From NCBI RefSeq assembly GCF_012927115.1, contig NZ_JABBFY010000001.1, positions 2,170,001-2,234,000 of the forward strand: a stretch of DNA of 64,000 nt, written 5' to 3'. The DNA comes from Sphingomonas sp. G-3-2-10 (GTDB taxonomy: Bacteria; Pseudomonadota; Alphaproteobacteria; Sphingomonadales; Sphingomonadaceae). The notes below the pieces were generated by a model, which was not told the DNA's origin, ran no database searches, and saw only the letters and a program-made list of their open reading frames with translations. The translations under genes and the position numbers were made by a program. Positions 16,974 through 26,186 of the stretch are shown in pieces (the stretch's first letter is position 1; every line of letters begins with the position of its first letter).

Positions 16974-17007
16974 GCGGCGGTCGGACGATGGTCCGGCCGC
17001 CGCTTTT
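16974..17007 (+). terminator. Rho-independent terminator after ugd
   Basis: A 13-bp stem (GCGGCGGTCGGAC with GTCCGGCCGCCGC, one G-U pair) and 4-nt loop are followed by TTTT. It lies 23 nt past the ugd stop. Confidence 0.8.
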
Positions 17008-17076
17008 CGTTTGGGGAGAGAAGATCGCGGCATGCAGTCCGCCAAGTTGCCTGGAGACCCGGCGGCTCGCCATATT

Positions 17077-17132
17077 CATCGGGTATTTCCGATGTATCTT
17101 GCAAGGCAAAAATGCATCGGCTATTCCCGATG
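17077..17132 (+). promoter_or_regulatory. two ArsR-type operator dyads
   Basis: CATCGG-N6-CCGATG occurs twice, at 17077-17094 and 17115-17132, with centres 38 bp apart. The second ends one base before the arsR start codon. Paired dyads at the head of an ars operon are the expected binding sites for ArsR, which would block both promoter and ribosome access until As(III) is bound. Confidence 0.7.
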
Positions 17133-17133
17133 G

Positions 17134-17463
17134 ATGGAAACCAATTCCGCGCTCGCCGCGCTTGCCGCCCTCGCGCACCCGACCCGGCTCGACACATTCC
17201 GCTTGCTTGTCCGCCACGAGCCTGACGGCCTCACGACGGGTGCGCTCGTGGCAGCGAGTGGGCTGTCGCAAAGTACGTTATCGACGCACCTCGCGGTGCT
17301 CGCGAAGGCCGGTCTGGTAACTGCCGAGAAGCGTGGTCGCCAACAGGTTCAGCGCGCCAGCATCGATACGCTTCGTTCGCTGATGACCTTTCTCGCGAAA
17401 GACTGCTGCCAGGGCCGCCCTGAGCTGTGCGAACCGCTGGTCGCCGAATTGATCTGCTGCTGA
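17134..17463 (+). CDS. arsR: ArsR-family arsenic-responsive repressor
   Basis: A 109-residue winged-helix repressor opening the arsenic operon. The helix-turn-helix lies at about residues 32-56 (GALVAASGLSQSTLSTHLAV). The As(III) site is not in the DNA-recognition helix as in E. coli; instead Cys91-Cys92 and Cys99 near the C-terminus (DCCQGRPELC), with Cys108-Cys109 at the very end, resemble the C-terminal type known from Acidithiobacillus ArsR. The start at 17134 is chosen because the family begins there and the second operator dyad ends just before it. The arsC gene follows after 11 nt. Confidence 0.9.
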   Translation: METNSALAALAALAHPTRLDTFRLLVRHEPDGLTTGALVAASGLSQSTLSTHLAVLAKAGLVTAEKRGRQQVQRASIDTLRSLMTFLAKDCCQGRPELCEPLVAELICC

Positions 17464-17474
17464 AGGAGCCAGCC

Positions 17475-17906
17475 GTGACCGACATCGTGATCTACCACAA
17501 TCCCCAATGCGGAACTTCGCGCAACGTGCTGGCGATGATCCGCAATGCCGGGGTCGAGCCTCATGTCATCGAGTATCTCAAGACGCCGCCGGCTCGCGCG
17601 TTGCTGGTCGAAATGATTCGGCGAGCCGGCATGTCGCCCCGCGAACTCCTTCGCGAGAAGGGTACCCCCTATGCGGATCTTGGCCTTGGCGACGAGAGCC
17701 TTGCCGAAGACGTGCTTATCGACGCGATGGTGGCGCATCCGATACTCATCAACAGACCGTTGGTGGTCACACCGCTCGGCGTAAAGCTGTGCCGCCCATC
17801 GGAGGTGGTGCTCGACATCCTTCCCCATGCGCAGATGAGCGCCTTCACTAAGGAAGACGGCCAACAGACTATCGATGCTGACGGCCACCGCGTCTGCTCT
17901 GCATGA
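17475..17906 (+). CDS. arsC: arsenate reductase (glutaredoxin-dependent)
   Basis: Reduces As(V) to As(III) using glutathione and glutaredoxin. The 143-residue protein has the catalytic Cys12 in YHNPQCGTSR and the downstream arginine motif NRPLVVTPLGVKLCRPSE that stabilises arsenate. The start is GTG at 17475, with AGGAG 7 nt upstream, giving the family N-terminus TDIVIYHNP. The stop overlaps the aqpS start (ATGA). Its product As(III) would leave through the downstream channel, since no arsB or acr3 pump is seen here. Confidence 0.95.
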   Translation: MTDIVIYHNPQCGTSRNVLAMIRNAGVEPHVIEYLKTPPARALLVEMIRRAGMSPRELLREKGTPYADLGLGDESLAEDVLIDAMVAHPILINRPLVVTPLGVKLCRPSEVVLDILPHAQMSAFTKEDGQQTIDADGHRVCSA

Positions 17907-18571
17907 AATCGCGGGCATTTCTGGCAGAGGGCCTGGGCAGTCTCCTGCTTTTTGCCACCGTGGTCGGCTCCGGCATCATGGCCGAGCGGCTTGCGGGCGG
18001 TAACGTCGCCGTCGAGCTACTTGGCAACACGCTTGCCACCGGCGCGATCCTCTTCGTTCTCATCACTATGCTGGTGCCGGTATCGGGCGCGCACCTGAAC
18101 CCCGCCGTGACCCTGATCATGCGACTGCGCGGTCACATCCGGACCCGTACCGCCGTCATCTATGTACTGGCCCAACTCGCGGGAGGAATCCTCGGTGTCT
18201 GGCTCGCTCATCTGATGTTCGACGTTGCGGTGTTCCAGCTCTCCGGCAAGGTTCGCAGCGGACCCGGTCAATGGACAAGCGAAGCGGTCGCCACCTTCGG
18301 CTTGCTGCTAACGATACTGGGAACTGCCCGGATGCGACCCGACAGCCTTCCGGCCAGCGTCGCGCTCTACATCACTGCGGCTTACTGGTTCACGTCGTCC
18401 ACCAGCTTCGCAAATCCGGCAATCACGATCGCCCGATCATTGAGCGACAGTTTCGCAGGAATTTCTCCGTCGGACGTGCCCGCATTCGTCGCTGCGCAAC
18501 TCATCGGCGCGACCGGTGCGCACCTCGTCAGCGGGATCATCTTCCCTCCATTGCCAAAGGATGCAGCATGA
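17903..18571 (+). CDS. aqpS: aquaglyceroporin of the arsenic operon (AqpS-like)
   Basis: A 222-residue MIP channel with six hydrophobic helices and two NPA half-helix motifs, HLNPAVT near residue 64 and FANPAIT near residue 172. In rhizobial ars operons this protein lets As(III) made by ArsC flow out down its gradient, replacing an active pump. The same gene order, arsR-(aqpS)-arsC-arsH, supports that role here. It overlaps arsC (ATGA) and arsH (ATGA), so expression is tightly coupled. Confidence 0.9.
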   Translation: MKSRAFLAEGLGSLLLFATVVGSGIMAERLAGGNVAVELLGNTLATGAILFVLITMLVPVSGAHLNPAVTLIMRLRGHIRTRTAVIYVLAQLAGGILGVWLAHLMFDVAVFQLSGKVRSGPGQWTSEAVATFGLLLTILGTARMRPDSLPASVALYITAAYWFTSSTSFANPAITIARSLSDSFAGISPSDVPAFVAAQLIGATGAHLVSGIIFPPLPKDAA

Positions 18572-19311
18572 GCCGCATACGTGCGCTGCCCGACCCAGAT
18601 CACCTGCCCGCGCTCGATCCCGCCTACGTGATACGCAGGCCGGCAGAGGGGCTGGGTGAAGATCAGCCGCCGCCGCGCATTTTGCTGCTTTACGGCTCGC
18701 TTCGCGAACGTTCCTTCTCGCGCCTGTGCGTTGAGGAAGCCGCCCGTCTGCTCCGTCTGTTCGGTGCCGAGACTCGCATCTTCAACCCTTCCGATCTTCC
18801 GCTCCCCGATCAGGCCGCGGGTGACGATCATCCCGCCGTGCACGAGCTGCGCGAACTTTCGCTCTGGTCCGAGGGCCATGTCTGGTGCAGCCCAGAGCGG
18901 CACGGTCAGGTGACCGGCGTCATGAAGGCCCAGATCGATCACCTCCCGCTGTCGATGGGTGGGATGCGCCCGACTCAGGGCCGAACGCTCGCAGTCATGC
19001 AGGTGTCGGCTGGCTCCCAGTCGTTCAACAGCGTGAACACCCTACGCTTGCTCGGCCGATGGATGCGCATGTTCACCATCCCGAACCAGTCGTCGGTGGC
19101 GATGGCTTACAAGGAGTTCGGTGACGATGACCGCATGCGACCGTCCAGCTACTACGACAGGATTGTCGATGTGATGGAGGAGCTGGTCCGTACAACGGTA
19201 CTCATGCGCCCGCACGTCGCCCAATTGGTCGATCGCTATTCGGAGCGCAAAGAAGCCGGGAGAAGGAACCTCAAAGAAGATCATTCGGCAATCGCAATTA
19301 GCGGCCGATAA
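18568..19311 (+). CDS. arsH: ArsH organoarsenical/NADPH-dependent flavoprotein
   Basis: A 247-residue flavodoxin-like protein with the FMN phosphate-binding loop [13 protein letters not shown] and the family segment [19 protein letters not shown]. ArsH enzymes use NADPH and FMN to oxidise trivalent organoarsenicals and to reduce quinones or azo dyes, giving resistance to methylated and aromatic arsenicals. It is the last gene of the operon and ends 10 nt from the convergent rfbB stop. The start is the ATG overlapping the aqpS stop (ATGA). Confidence 0.93.
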   Translation: MSRIRALPDPDHLPALDPAYVIRRPAEGLGEDQPPPRILLLYGSLRERSFSRLCVEEAARLLRLFGAETRIFNPSDLPLPDQAAGDDHPAVHELRELSLWSEGHVWCSPERHGQVTGVMKAQIDHLPLSMGGMRPTQGRTLAVMQVSAGSQSFNSVNTLRLLGRWMRMFTIPNQSSVAMAYKEFGDDDRMRPSSYYDRIVDVMEELVRTTVLMRPHVAQLVDRYSERKEAGRRNLKEDHSAIAISGR

Positions 19312-19321
19312 TCTACCGCCC

Positions 19322-20362
19322 CTACCGAACCCCCAGCCGCTCGCCCGTATAGGTCCCCGCCCGGATCGCCTGCCACCACTCGCGGTTCGCCAGATACCAG
19401 TCCACCGTCGCAGCCAGTCCGGTTTCGAACGTCTCCTCCGGCGACCAGCCCAGTTCGCGCTCGGTCTTGGCCGGATCGATCGCATAGCGGCGATCATGCC
19501 CTGGGCGGTCAGTGACGAAGGTGATCAGGTCGCGATGCCCGCTCTCGCCGGTGCGCGCATCGATCAGATCGCAGATCGCCTCGACCACCTGCAAATTGGT
19601 CCGCTCGGCCTTGCCCCCGATCAGGTAGGTTTCGCCGATCGCGCCCTGCTCCAGCACCCGTTCCAGCGCGCGGGCATGGTCCTCGACATGCAGCCAGTCG
19701 CGCACGTTCGCGCCCTTGCCGTACACCGGCAGCGGCCGCGCCTCGAGCGCGTTGAGGATCGTCAGCGGGATCAGCTTCTCCGGAAACTGCCACGGCCCGT
19801 AATTGTTCGAGCAGTTAGACAGCACCACCGGCAGCCCATAGGTCTCGCGCCACGCGCGGACGAAATGGTCGCTCGCTGCCTTGGAGGCCGAATAGGGCGA
19901 AGACGGTGCATAGGCGGTATCCTCGGTGAAGACGCCGCTGTCGAACGGCAAGTCGCCGAACACTTCGTCGGTCGAGACATGGTGGAAACGGAAGCCGCGA
20001 TCCGCCGCGCCGCTGCGCCAGTAATCGAGCGCGGCGTCGAGCAGGCGGACGGTGCCCACCACATTGGTTTCGACAAAGGCGGCGGGGCTGTCGATCGAAC
20101 GGTCGACATGGGTTTCGGCGGCAAGATGCATGATCGCGCCGATCCGCTCCTCGCGCAGCACTTGCCCGACCAGCGCCGTGTCGCCGATCTCGCCGCGCAC
20201 GAAACGGTAATTGGGCAGACCTTCCAGCATCGCCACCGCCGCCGGGTTGCCGGCATAGGTCAGGCTATCGAGATTGACGACGCGCCGCCCCTGCCCGGCC
20301 AGCAGCCGGCACACTGCCGAGCCGATAAAGCCCGCACCGCCGGTGACGAGGACACTAGTCAC
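19322..20362 (-). CDS. rfbB: dTDP-glucose 4,6-dehydratase
   Basis: Second step of dTDP-rhamnose (or related deoxysugar) synthesis: converts dTDP-glucose to the 4-keto-6-deoxy form with bound NAD+. The 346 residues begin with the NAD loop [10 protein letters not shown] and include STDEVFG and the catalytic YSASK pair. The start is GTG at 20362, sharing GTGA with the rfbA stop. rfbC and rfbD are not beside it, so the pathway must be completed elsewhere. It converges with arsH. Confidence 0.93.
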   Translation of the reverse strand: MTSVLVTGGAGFIGSAVCRLLAGQGRRVVNLDSLTYAGNPAAVAMLEGLPNYRFVRGEIGDTALVGQVLREERIGAIMHLAAETHVDRSIDSPAAFVETNVVGTVRLLDAALDYWRSGAADRGFRFHHVSTDEVFGDLPFDSGVFTEDTAYAPSSPYSASKAASDHFVRAWRETYGLPVVLSNCSNNYGPWQFPEKLIPLTILNALEARPLPVYGKGANVRDWLHVEDHARALERVLEQGAIGETYLIGGKAERTNLQVVEAICDLIDARTGESGHRDLITFVTDRPGHDRRYAIDPAKTERELGWSPEETFETGLAATVDWYLANREWWQAIRAGTYTGERLGVR

Positions 20363-21273
20363 CAGTGCGTCTCGACGCAGCGGCGCAGATAGCGGGCATA
20401 GTCGGTCTTCCCCAGCATCTCGGCGCGGCGCAGCAGCGCGTCGGCGTCGAGATAGCCCAGGTCATAGGCAATTTCCTCGGGGCAGGCGATCTTGATCCCC
20501 TGCCGATGCTCGATCGTGCGAACGAAGCTGCCCGCATCGTGAAGGCTGTCGTGCGTGCCCGTGTCGAGCCACGCGAAGCCGCGGCCCAGTCGGTTCACCT
20601 GCAGGCTGCCCGCATCGAGATAGGCGCCGATCACGTCGGTGATCTCCAGTTCGCCGCGCGGCGAAGGCTTCAGCCCGCGCGCGATTTCGGTCACGCCCTT
20701 GTCGAAGAAATAGAGGCCGGTCACCGCCCAGTTTGACTTCGGCTCGGCGGGCTTCTCGACGATGCTGGTCGCGCGCCCCTCCGCGTCGAAGGTCGCCACG
20801 CCATAACGCTCGGGATCCTCGACCTGATAGGCGAACACCGTCGCGCCACCAGCTTCAGCCGCAATCGCCGCCGCCCGGCCCTTCGCGCCGATGCCATCAC
20901 CGTGGAAGATATTGTCGCCCAGGATCAGCGCGGCGGGTCCGCCATCGAGGAATTCCTCCCCGATCAGGAAAGCCTGCGCCAACCCGTCGGGGCTGGGCTG
21001 CTCGGCATAGCTCAGGCTGATCCCGAATTCCGATCCATCGCCCAGCAGCGCTTGAAACGCGGGCAGGTCGCGCGGGGACGAAATGATAAGGATATCGCGG
21101 ATGCCCGACAGCATCAGCACCGACAGCGGATAGTAAATCATCGGCTTGTCGAACACCGGCAGCAACTGCTTCGAGATCGACAAGGTCGCGGGATACAGGC
21201 GCGTGCCCGATCCTCCCGCAAGTATGATGCCCTTCACGCCATGAGCGGGAGCGGAACTGGTCTTGTTCGGCAT
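20359..21273 (-). CDS. rfbA: glucose-1-phosphate thymidylyltransferase
   Basis: Makes dTDP-glucose from dTTP and glucose-1-phosphate, the entry step to dTDP-rhamnose. The 304-residue protein shows the nucleotidyl-transfer signature [11 protein letters not shown], the Asp in [10 protein letters not shown] and the family region [14 protein letters not shown]. The start at 21273 is chosen since AAGGTG precedes it; a longer frame adds ten residues unlike the family. It has an N-terminal extension of about ten residues before KGIILAGG. It forms a two-gene operon with rfbB. A 13-bp perfect inverted repeat lies about 100 nt upstream, shared with the divergent SET gene. Confidence 0.95.
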   Translation of the reverse strand: MPNKTSSAPAHGVKGIILAGGSGTRLYPATLSISKQLLPVFDKPMIYYPLSVLMLSGIRDILIISSPRDLPAFQALLGDGSEFGISLSYAEQPSPDGLAQAFLIGEEFLDGGPAALILGDNIFHGDGIGAKGRAAAIAAEAGGATVFAYQVEDPERYGVATFDAEGRATSIVEKPAEPKSNWAVTGLYFFDKGVTEIARGLKPSPRGELEITDVIGAYLDAGSLQVNRLGRGFAWLDTGTHDSLHDAGSFVRTIEHRQGIKIACPEEIAYDLGYLDADALLRRAEMLGKTDYARYLRRCVETHW

Positions 21274-21375
21274 ATCCGGCACCTTGCCTTCGCAATCGTT
21301 CAAAAACCCTTTTCGCCAGCCCCGTTACTCGATTCTGGGGGCCGGATTCCAGCGGGACCACCACGGGTTGATTTG

Positions 21376-21406
21376 CCGCGACTCGCGGAGTCACCGCGAG
21401 TCGCGG
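21376..21406. promoter_or_regulatory. perfect 13-bp inverted repeat between rfbA and the SET gene
   Basis: CCGCGACTCGCGG and CCGCGAGTCGCGG are exact reverse complements separated by 5 nt. The repeat sits in a divergent promoter region, 43 nt before the SET gene start and 103 nt before rfbA. It could be an operator for both or an RNA hairpin in one leader. No T run follows on either strand. Confidence 0.45.
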
Positions 21407-21448
21407 ATAGACGGATTCGCGCGATCATGGTAAACAGGTCGTTCGGGA

Positions 21449-22597
21449 GTGGGGTGTTTGACCTTCGATCTGTGGTTCCTTCTGGCGGTCGGATTCAGCT
21501 TTTCCGGCTATGCCGTCTACCTGATGGGCCTGCGCCGGCAGACCGTCAGGCCGAACCGCGCATCCTGGCTGATCTGGGCAGCATCGACCGGCCTCGAAGC
21601 ATTGACCTATGCCGCGGTAAACCCCGGCGCGCCGCAAGGATGGGTGTTCGCCATCTCCTCGGTCGCCTGCCTCGCCGTCACGCTCGGTATCTGGCGCCGC
21701 TCGTCCTGGGCGCCGCCCAGCAATACCGAAACCTTCTGCATCGCTGCCTGCCTCACCGCGCTGGTCGTGTGGCTTGTGTTCCGCGAGACTTTCTGGGCGC
21801 ACATGCTCGTCGTCCTCGCGGTTCCGGTCAGTTTCTGGCCCACCTGGGTCAGCGCGATGCAGGACCGCAGCCGCGAGCGTTCGCCCGCATGGGGCCTGTG
21901 GACCTTCGGCGATCTCGCCACGCTGATGGTCGCAGTCCGTGCGGGCCAGCCCGGCGTCGCCGAGCTCAGCTATGTGCTCACCGAATTCCTCTGCCACGCC
22001 AGCGTCTGGTTCATGATCGGGCTCGCGACGATCAATCCGCTGCGCTCGTTCGGCGTACGGCGCGGGGGGCTGCGCTTCTTCGATCGCTACAAGCCGCAGA
22101 CCGGCATGTTCCGCGTCGACGAAACGCATCTCGGCAAGGCCGTGTTCGCCGCCGCACCCTTTGCCGAGGGCGATACGCTGATCGAATTCACCGGCCGCCG
22201 CTTCCGCGCCGATCAGGTCCCCAGCCTGATGAGCGGACAGGGCGACCGCTTCGTCCAGGTCACCCCCGATCACTATATGGGGCCCAGCGGCCGGATCGAC
22301 GATCTGGTCAACCATAGCTGCGCGCCCAATGCCGGGCTGCGCTTTACCGATGATGGCGTGTTCCTCGTCGCGATCCGCGCGATCGAGCCCGGCGAGGAAA
22401 TCGCATGGGACTATTCGACCACGCTGCGGGAATCGAATTGGCACATGATCTGCCAGTGCCGCTCGCCGGAGTGCCGCCGCGTCATCGGCAATTTCGATTC
22501 GCTCGATCCCGACGCGCAGGAATTCTTCCGCGCCCGCAATCTCGTCGCGCCCTATCTGCGTCGCACCGACGACGTGATCCGCAAGCGCGCGTCCTAG
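21449..22597 (+). CDS. membrane protein with PQ-loop-like N-terminus fused to a SET methyltransferase domain
   Basis: A 382-residue protein of unusual build. Residues 1-195 hold about six or seven hydrophobic helices with RPNRASW (34-40) and VSFWPTW (127-133), resembling the two proline motifs of PQ-loop transporters. Residues about 215-325 are a SET domain with NHSC (288-291), a DYS motif (321-323) and then CQC..EC (Cys335, Cys337, Cys342), which with Cys291 could form the post-SET zinc site. SET domains methylate lysines; bacterial ones are usually soluble. The target is unknown. The start is GTG at 21449, or TTG at 21458, which has the better ribosome site (GGGAG, 8 nt). Its end overlaps the convergent GNAT gene. 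Confidence 0.75.
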   Translation: MGCLTFDLWFLLAVGFSFSGYAVYLMGLRRQTVRPNRASWLIWAASTGLEALTYAAVNPGAPQGWVFAISSVACLAVTLGIWRRSSWAPPSNTETFCIAACLTALVVWLVFRETFWAHMLVVLAVPVSFWPTWVSAMQDRSRERSPAWGLWTFGDLATLMVAVRAGQPGVAELSYVLTEFLCHASVWFMIGLATINPLRSFGVRRGGLRFFDRYKPQTGMFRVDETHLGKAVFAAAPFAEGDTLIEFTGRRFRADQVPSLMSGQGDRFVQVTPDHYMGPSGRIDDLVNHSCAPNAGLRFTDDGVFLVAIRAIEPGEEIAWDYSTTLRESNWHMICQCRSPECRRVIGNFDSLDPDAQEFFRARNLVAPYLRRTDDVIRKRAS

Positions 22598-23091
22598 GCG
22601 GACCGCTCCATATAGGCCGCGTCGGCGCCATAGCCGTCCAGCTTCGCCCGCAACGCATCGGTCGTCACAGCGGCGAAGCCCAGCCGCGCCCAATAGGACG
22701 CCGCCCCGCCGACCGCGACCAGGGCAAGCGTCCCGATGCCCTTATTGCGGGCAAGCCCGGCGATCTCGTCCACGGCGGACGCAACCGCCCCTGCGCCGCG
22801 AAACCGCTCGTCCACTGCGACATCATGGAGGTACCAGCAATCCGCGTCCTCCGGCAGGTCGCCGATCAACGTGTTCAGCGCGGGCGGATTGGCCCGCCAC
22901 CACGGATGGCTGATCACATAGCCCCCGATCGCCACGCCATCGGACAGGGTCAGGCATCCCTCCCCGCACAGCGCCAGCCGTTCCTCGAACACGAAGTCAT
23001 GCTCCGCATATGGGCCCAGCAAGCGGCGTGATAGCAGGCCGATAGCCGCGATGTCGTCCGGCAATGTCCGCCGCCAATGCGCCGCGCTCAT
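22594..23091 (-). CDS. GNAT-family N-acetyltransferase
   Basis: A 165-residue acetyl-CoA-dependent acetyltransferase. The core shows CWYLHDVAVDERFRGAGAV, in which the strand before the pyrophosphate-binding loop and the R-x-x-G-A-G type loop can be seen, and a C-terminal ASYWARLGF typical of the fold. The acceptor, small molecule or protein, cannot be inferred. It starts one base after the acyltransferase stop (TGAcATG), so the two are co-transcribed and may act on the same surface product. Its 3' end overlaps the SET gene end by a few bases, convergently. Confidence 0.85.
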   Translation of the reverse strand: MSAAHWRRTLPDDIAAIGLLSRRLLGPYAEHDFVFEERLALCGEGCLTLSDGVAIGGYVISHPWWRANPPALNTLIGDLPEDADCWYLHDVAVDERFRGAGAVASAVDEIAGLARNKGIGTLALVAVGGAASYWARLGFAAVTTDALRAKLDGYGADAAYMERSA

Positions 23092-23092
23092 G

Positions 23093-24913
23093 TCAGTCCC
23101 GTCGCTTCAGCGCCGCCTCGATCGCGGCATCCAGCAGCGGCATGACACGCTGATTGCCGGTATCGGACAGATGCCGCTCGTCCTGATAGTTGAGCCGGCC
23201 ATTGCCGCCGATCAGTGCGAGCGAGCCGTCGGGACTGAGGAACAGCGGCGCGGGATCGACCACCGTCACGGACGGTGAGGCCGCCGCAGCAACGATCGCC
23301 CGTCCGCGCATCCGCGCGTCGACGGTAGCGTCATCCTCAACAAACGGCGGCGCCAGCCCGTGGCGGATCGCATCGCGATTCACCGTCTTCGGCGGCCCCG
23401 GGATCTGCTGGACGAGGATCACATGGATGTTGCGCGATGCGAACTGCGCCAGCGCGGTTTGCAGCACGGCGGGGTCGGTCAGCTTGTCGTCCCATGCTTC
23501 GGCCAGCACCACGACGTCCACCGGCTGCGCGGACAGGTACGACCACACCGCGGGCCAGGTCGAACCCTCGCGGCCGGGAAGCTGATCGCCTGCCGACATG
23601 CTCAGCACATTGAGGCCATAGCCCCGCGACTTCGCCAACATTCCCAGATCGCGCGCATACATGCTCGCCTGACTGTCACCGACCAGCACCACGCGGCCCC
23701 GGCTCCCTTCAGACGCGACGATGCCGCCACCGGCGATGCCGTCGGGGCTGGCGTCGAGATAATGCGCGTTGCGGATCGCCATCCCCGCCGCGAACGTCCC
23801 CGCCGCCGCCGCGAAAAAGCCCATAAAGGCCAGCATCCGCCGGCTCGGCCGGTTGAGCATCAGCCGTGCCGGGCGCTCGACCAGCGCATAGCTGATCCAG
23901 GTCGCGGCCAGCGTCAGCCCGATCTTGAGCGCGCCGCGCGTCCACTCGTCCGACGCGTAGAGCTGGTAATCGACCAGCGAGAAGATCGGCCAGTGCCACA
24001 GATAGAGCGAATAGGATCGCTTGCCGATATGGACAGGCAGCTTGTGCCCGAGCCATCGGTTCAGAACCGGGCGCGGATCGCCAGCCGTGGCGAGGATCGC
24101 GACCGTCCCCAGCACCGGCAGCGCCGCGAGGAATCCGGGGAAATTCTCGCCTTCGCGCAGCGCCACTACCGATACGACCACCAGCGCCAGTCCGCCCCAG
24201 GAAAGCCAGGGCGACAGCTTCTCGCCCGGCGTGATCCCGCGCCAGCGCAGCATCGTGACCGCCGCGCCCGCCAGCAATTCCCATCCGCGCGTGGGCAGCA
24301 GGTAAAAGGCATAGACCGGCTTCACGACAGTAACCGCGATGCACAGGATCAGGCTGAGCGCGGCGAGCACCAGCGTGATCGCGACCGGCCAGCGCGTCCA
24401 GCGCGTGACGGCATAGAGATAGAAGGGGAAGAACAGGTAGAACTGCTCCTCCACCGCCAGTGACCAGTAATGCAGGAACGGCTGGGCATCGGGCGAGACC
24501 GTGAAATAGCTGCCCATCAGCATGTATTTGACGTTCGCCAGGCTCACCGCGGCGAAAGCCGCATTGGCGCCGGCGGATGCGAAATCCTGGTCCGAATAGA
24601 CGAACCACGCCCCGATCAGCGTCGCGAACAGGACGAGGAAGAAGGCAGGCGCGATGCGCGAGATGCGGCGCTGGTAGAAGCGGCCGAGCGAGAATTTGCC
24701 GCGATCGCGGTCTTCCAGCAGGATCGCGGTGATCAGGAAACCCGAAATCACGAAGAAGATGTCGACGCCGACAAATCCGCCGCCGAGCCACGAACGCTCG
24801 AAATGGAAGAGGACGACCGCAAGCACCGCCAGCGTCCGCAGGCCATCCACTTCCGGCCAATAGGCAAGCAATGGCCGTCGCGGCTGCGCCCCGGTTTCGT
24901 CGATGCTGTTCAT
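23093..24913 (-). CDS. OafA-type membrane acyltransferase with C-terminal SGNH domain
   Basis: A 606-residue inner-membrane protein. Residues about 18-370 are an acyltransferase-3 domain of ten or so helices, with the catalytic-type VVLFHFERS motif near the N-terminus, the following VGVDIFFVISGF, and the SLAVEEQFYLFFPF segment. A periplasmic SGNH domain (about 395-600) carries LVGDSQASMYA and the DERHLSDTG pair. Such fused proteins O-acetylate lipopolysaccharide, peptidoglycan or exopolysaccharide. ATG at 24913 is preferred to an in-frame codon 36 nt upstream because the family begins close to the first helix. It lies first in an operon with the GNAT gene and is divergent from the WlbA-like gene. 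Confidence 0.92.
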   Translation of the reverse strand: MNSIDETGAQPRRPLLAYWPEVDGLRTLAVLAVVLFHFERSWLGGGFVGVDIFFVISGFLITAILLEDRDRGKFSLGRFYQRRISRIAPAFFLVLFATLIGAWFVYSDQDFASAGANAAFAAVSLANVKYMLMGSYFTVSPDAQPFLHYWSLAVEEQFYLFFPFYLYAVTRWTRWPVAITLVLAALSLILCIAVTVVKPVYAFYLLPTRGWELLAGAAVTMLRWRGITPGEKLSPWLSWGGLALVVVSVVALREGENFPGFLAALPVLGTVAILATAGDPRPVLNRWLGHKLPVHIGKRSYSLYLWHWPIFSLVDYQLYASDEWTRGALKIGLTLAATWISYALVERPARLMLNRPSRRMLAFMGFFAAAAGTFAAGMAIRNAHYLDASPDGIAGGGIVASEGSRGRVVLVGDSQASMYARDLGMLAKSRGYGLNVLSMSAGDQLPGREGSTWPAVWSYLSAQPVDVVVLAEAWDDKLTDPAVLQTALAQFASRNIHVILVQQIPGPPKTVNRDAIRHGLAPPFVEDDATVDARMRGRAIVAAAASPSVTVVDPAPLFLSPDGSLALIGGNGRLNYQDERHLSDTGNQRVMPLLDAAIEAALKRRD

Positions 24914-25001
24914 GCCTGCCCCTAAGCTTCTACGATATGGCGCTAACACAGACGTTCGGAGGGTGCGAGATGCGGTTGCACCCGTCCGCGCCCCGTCCTA
25001 G

Positions 25002-26129
<1,128 letters not shown>

Positions 26130-26151
26130 GCGACTAGCTTACGCCGCGCGC

Positions 26152-26186
26152 ATTCAAATCCTTCCCCGGAGGGGGAGGATTTGAAT
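26152..26186. terminator. long AT/GC hairpin between convergent genes
   Basis: A 16-bp stem (ATTCAAATCCTTCCCC with GGGGGAGGATTTGAAT, one mismatch or wobble) and a 3-nt loop directly follow the stop codon of the CHASE4 kinase on the minus strand. No T run is present on either side, but the stem is symmetric and could stop or protect transcripts from both directions. Confidence 0.55.

Noticed and set aside
17134..19311. Arsenic operon as a genomic island
   Set aside because: No integrase, tRNA, direct repeats or transposase at its borders; composition looks only mildly different by eye.
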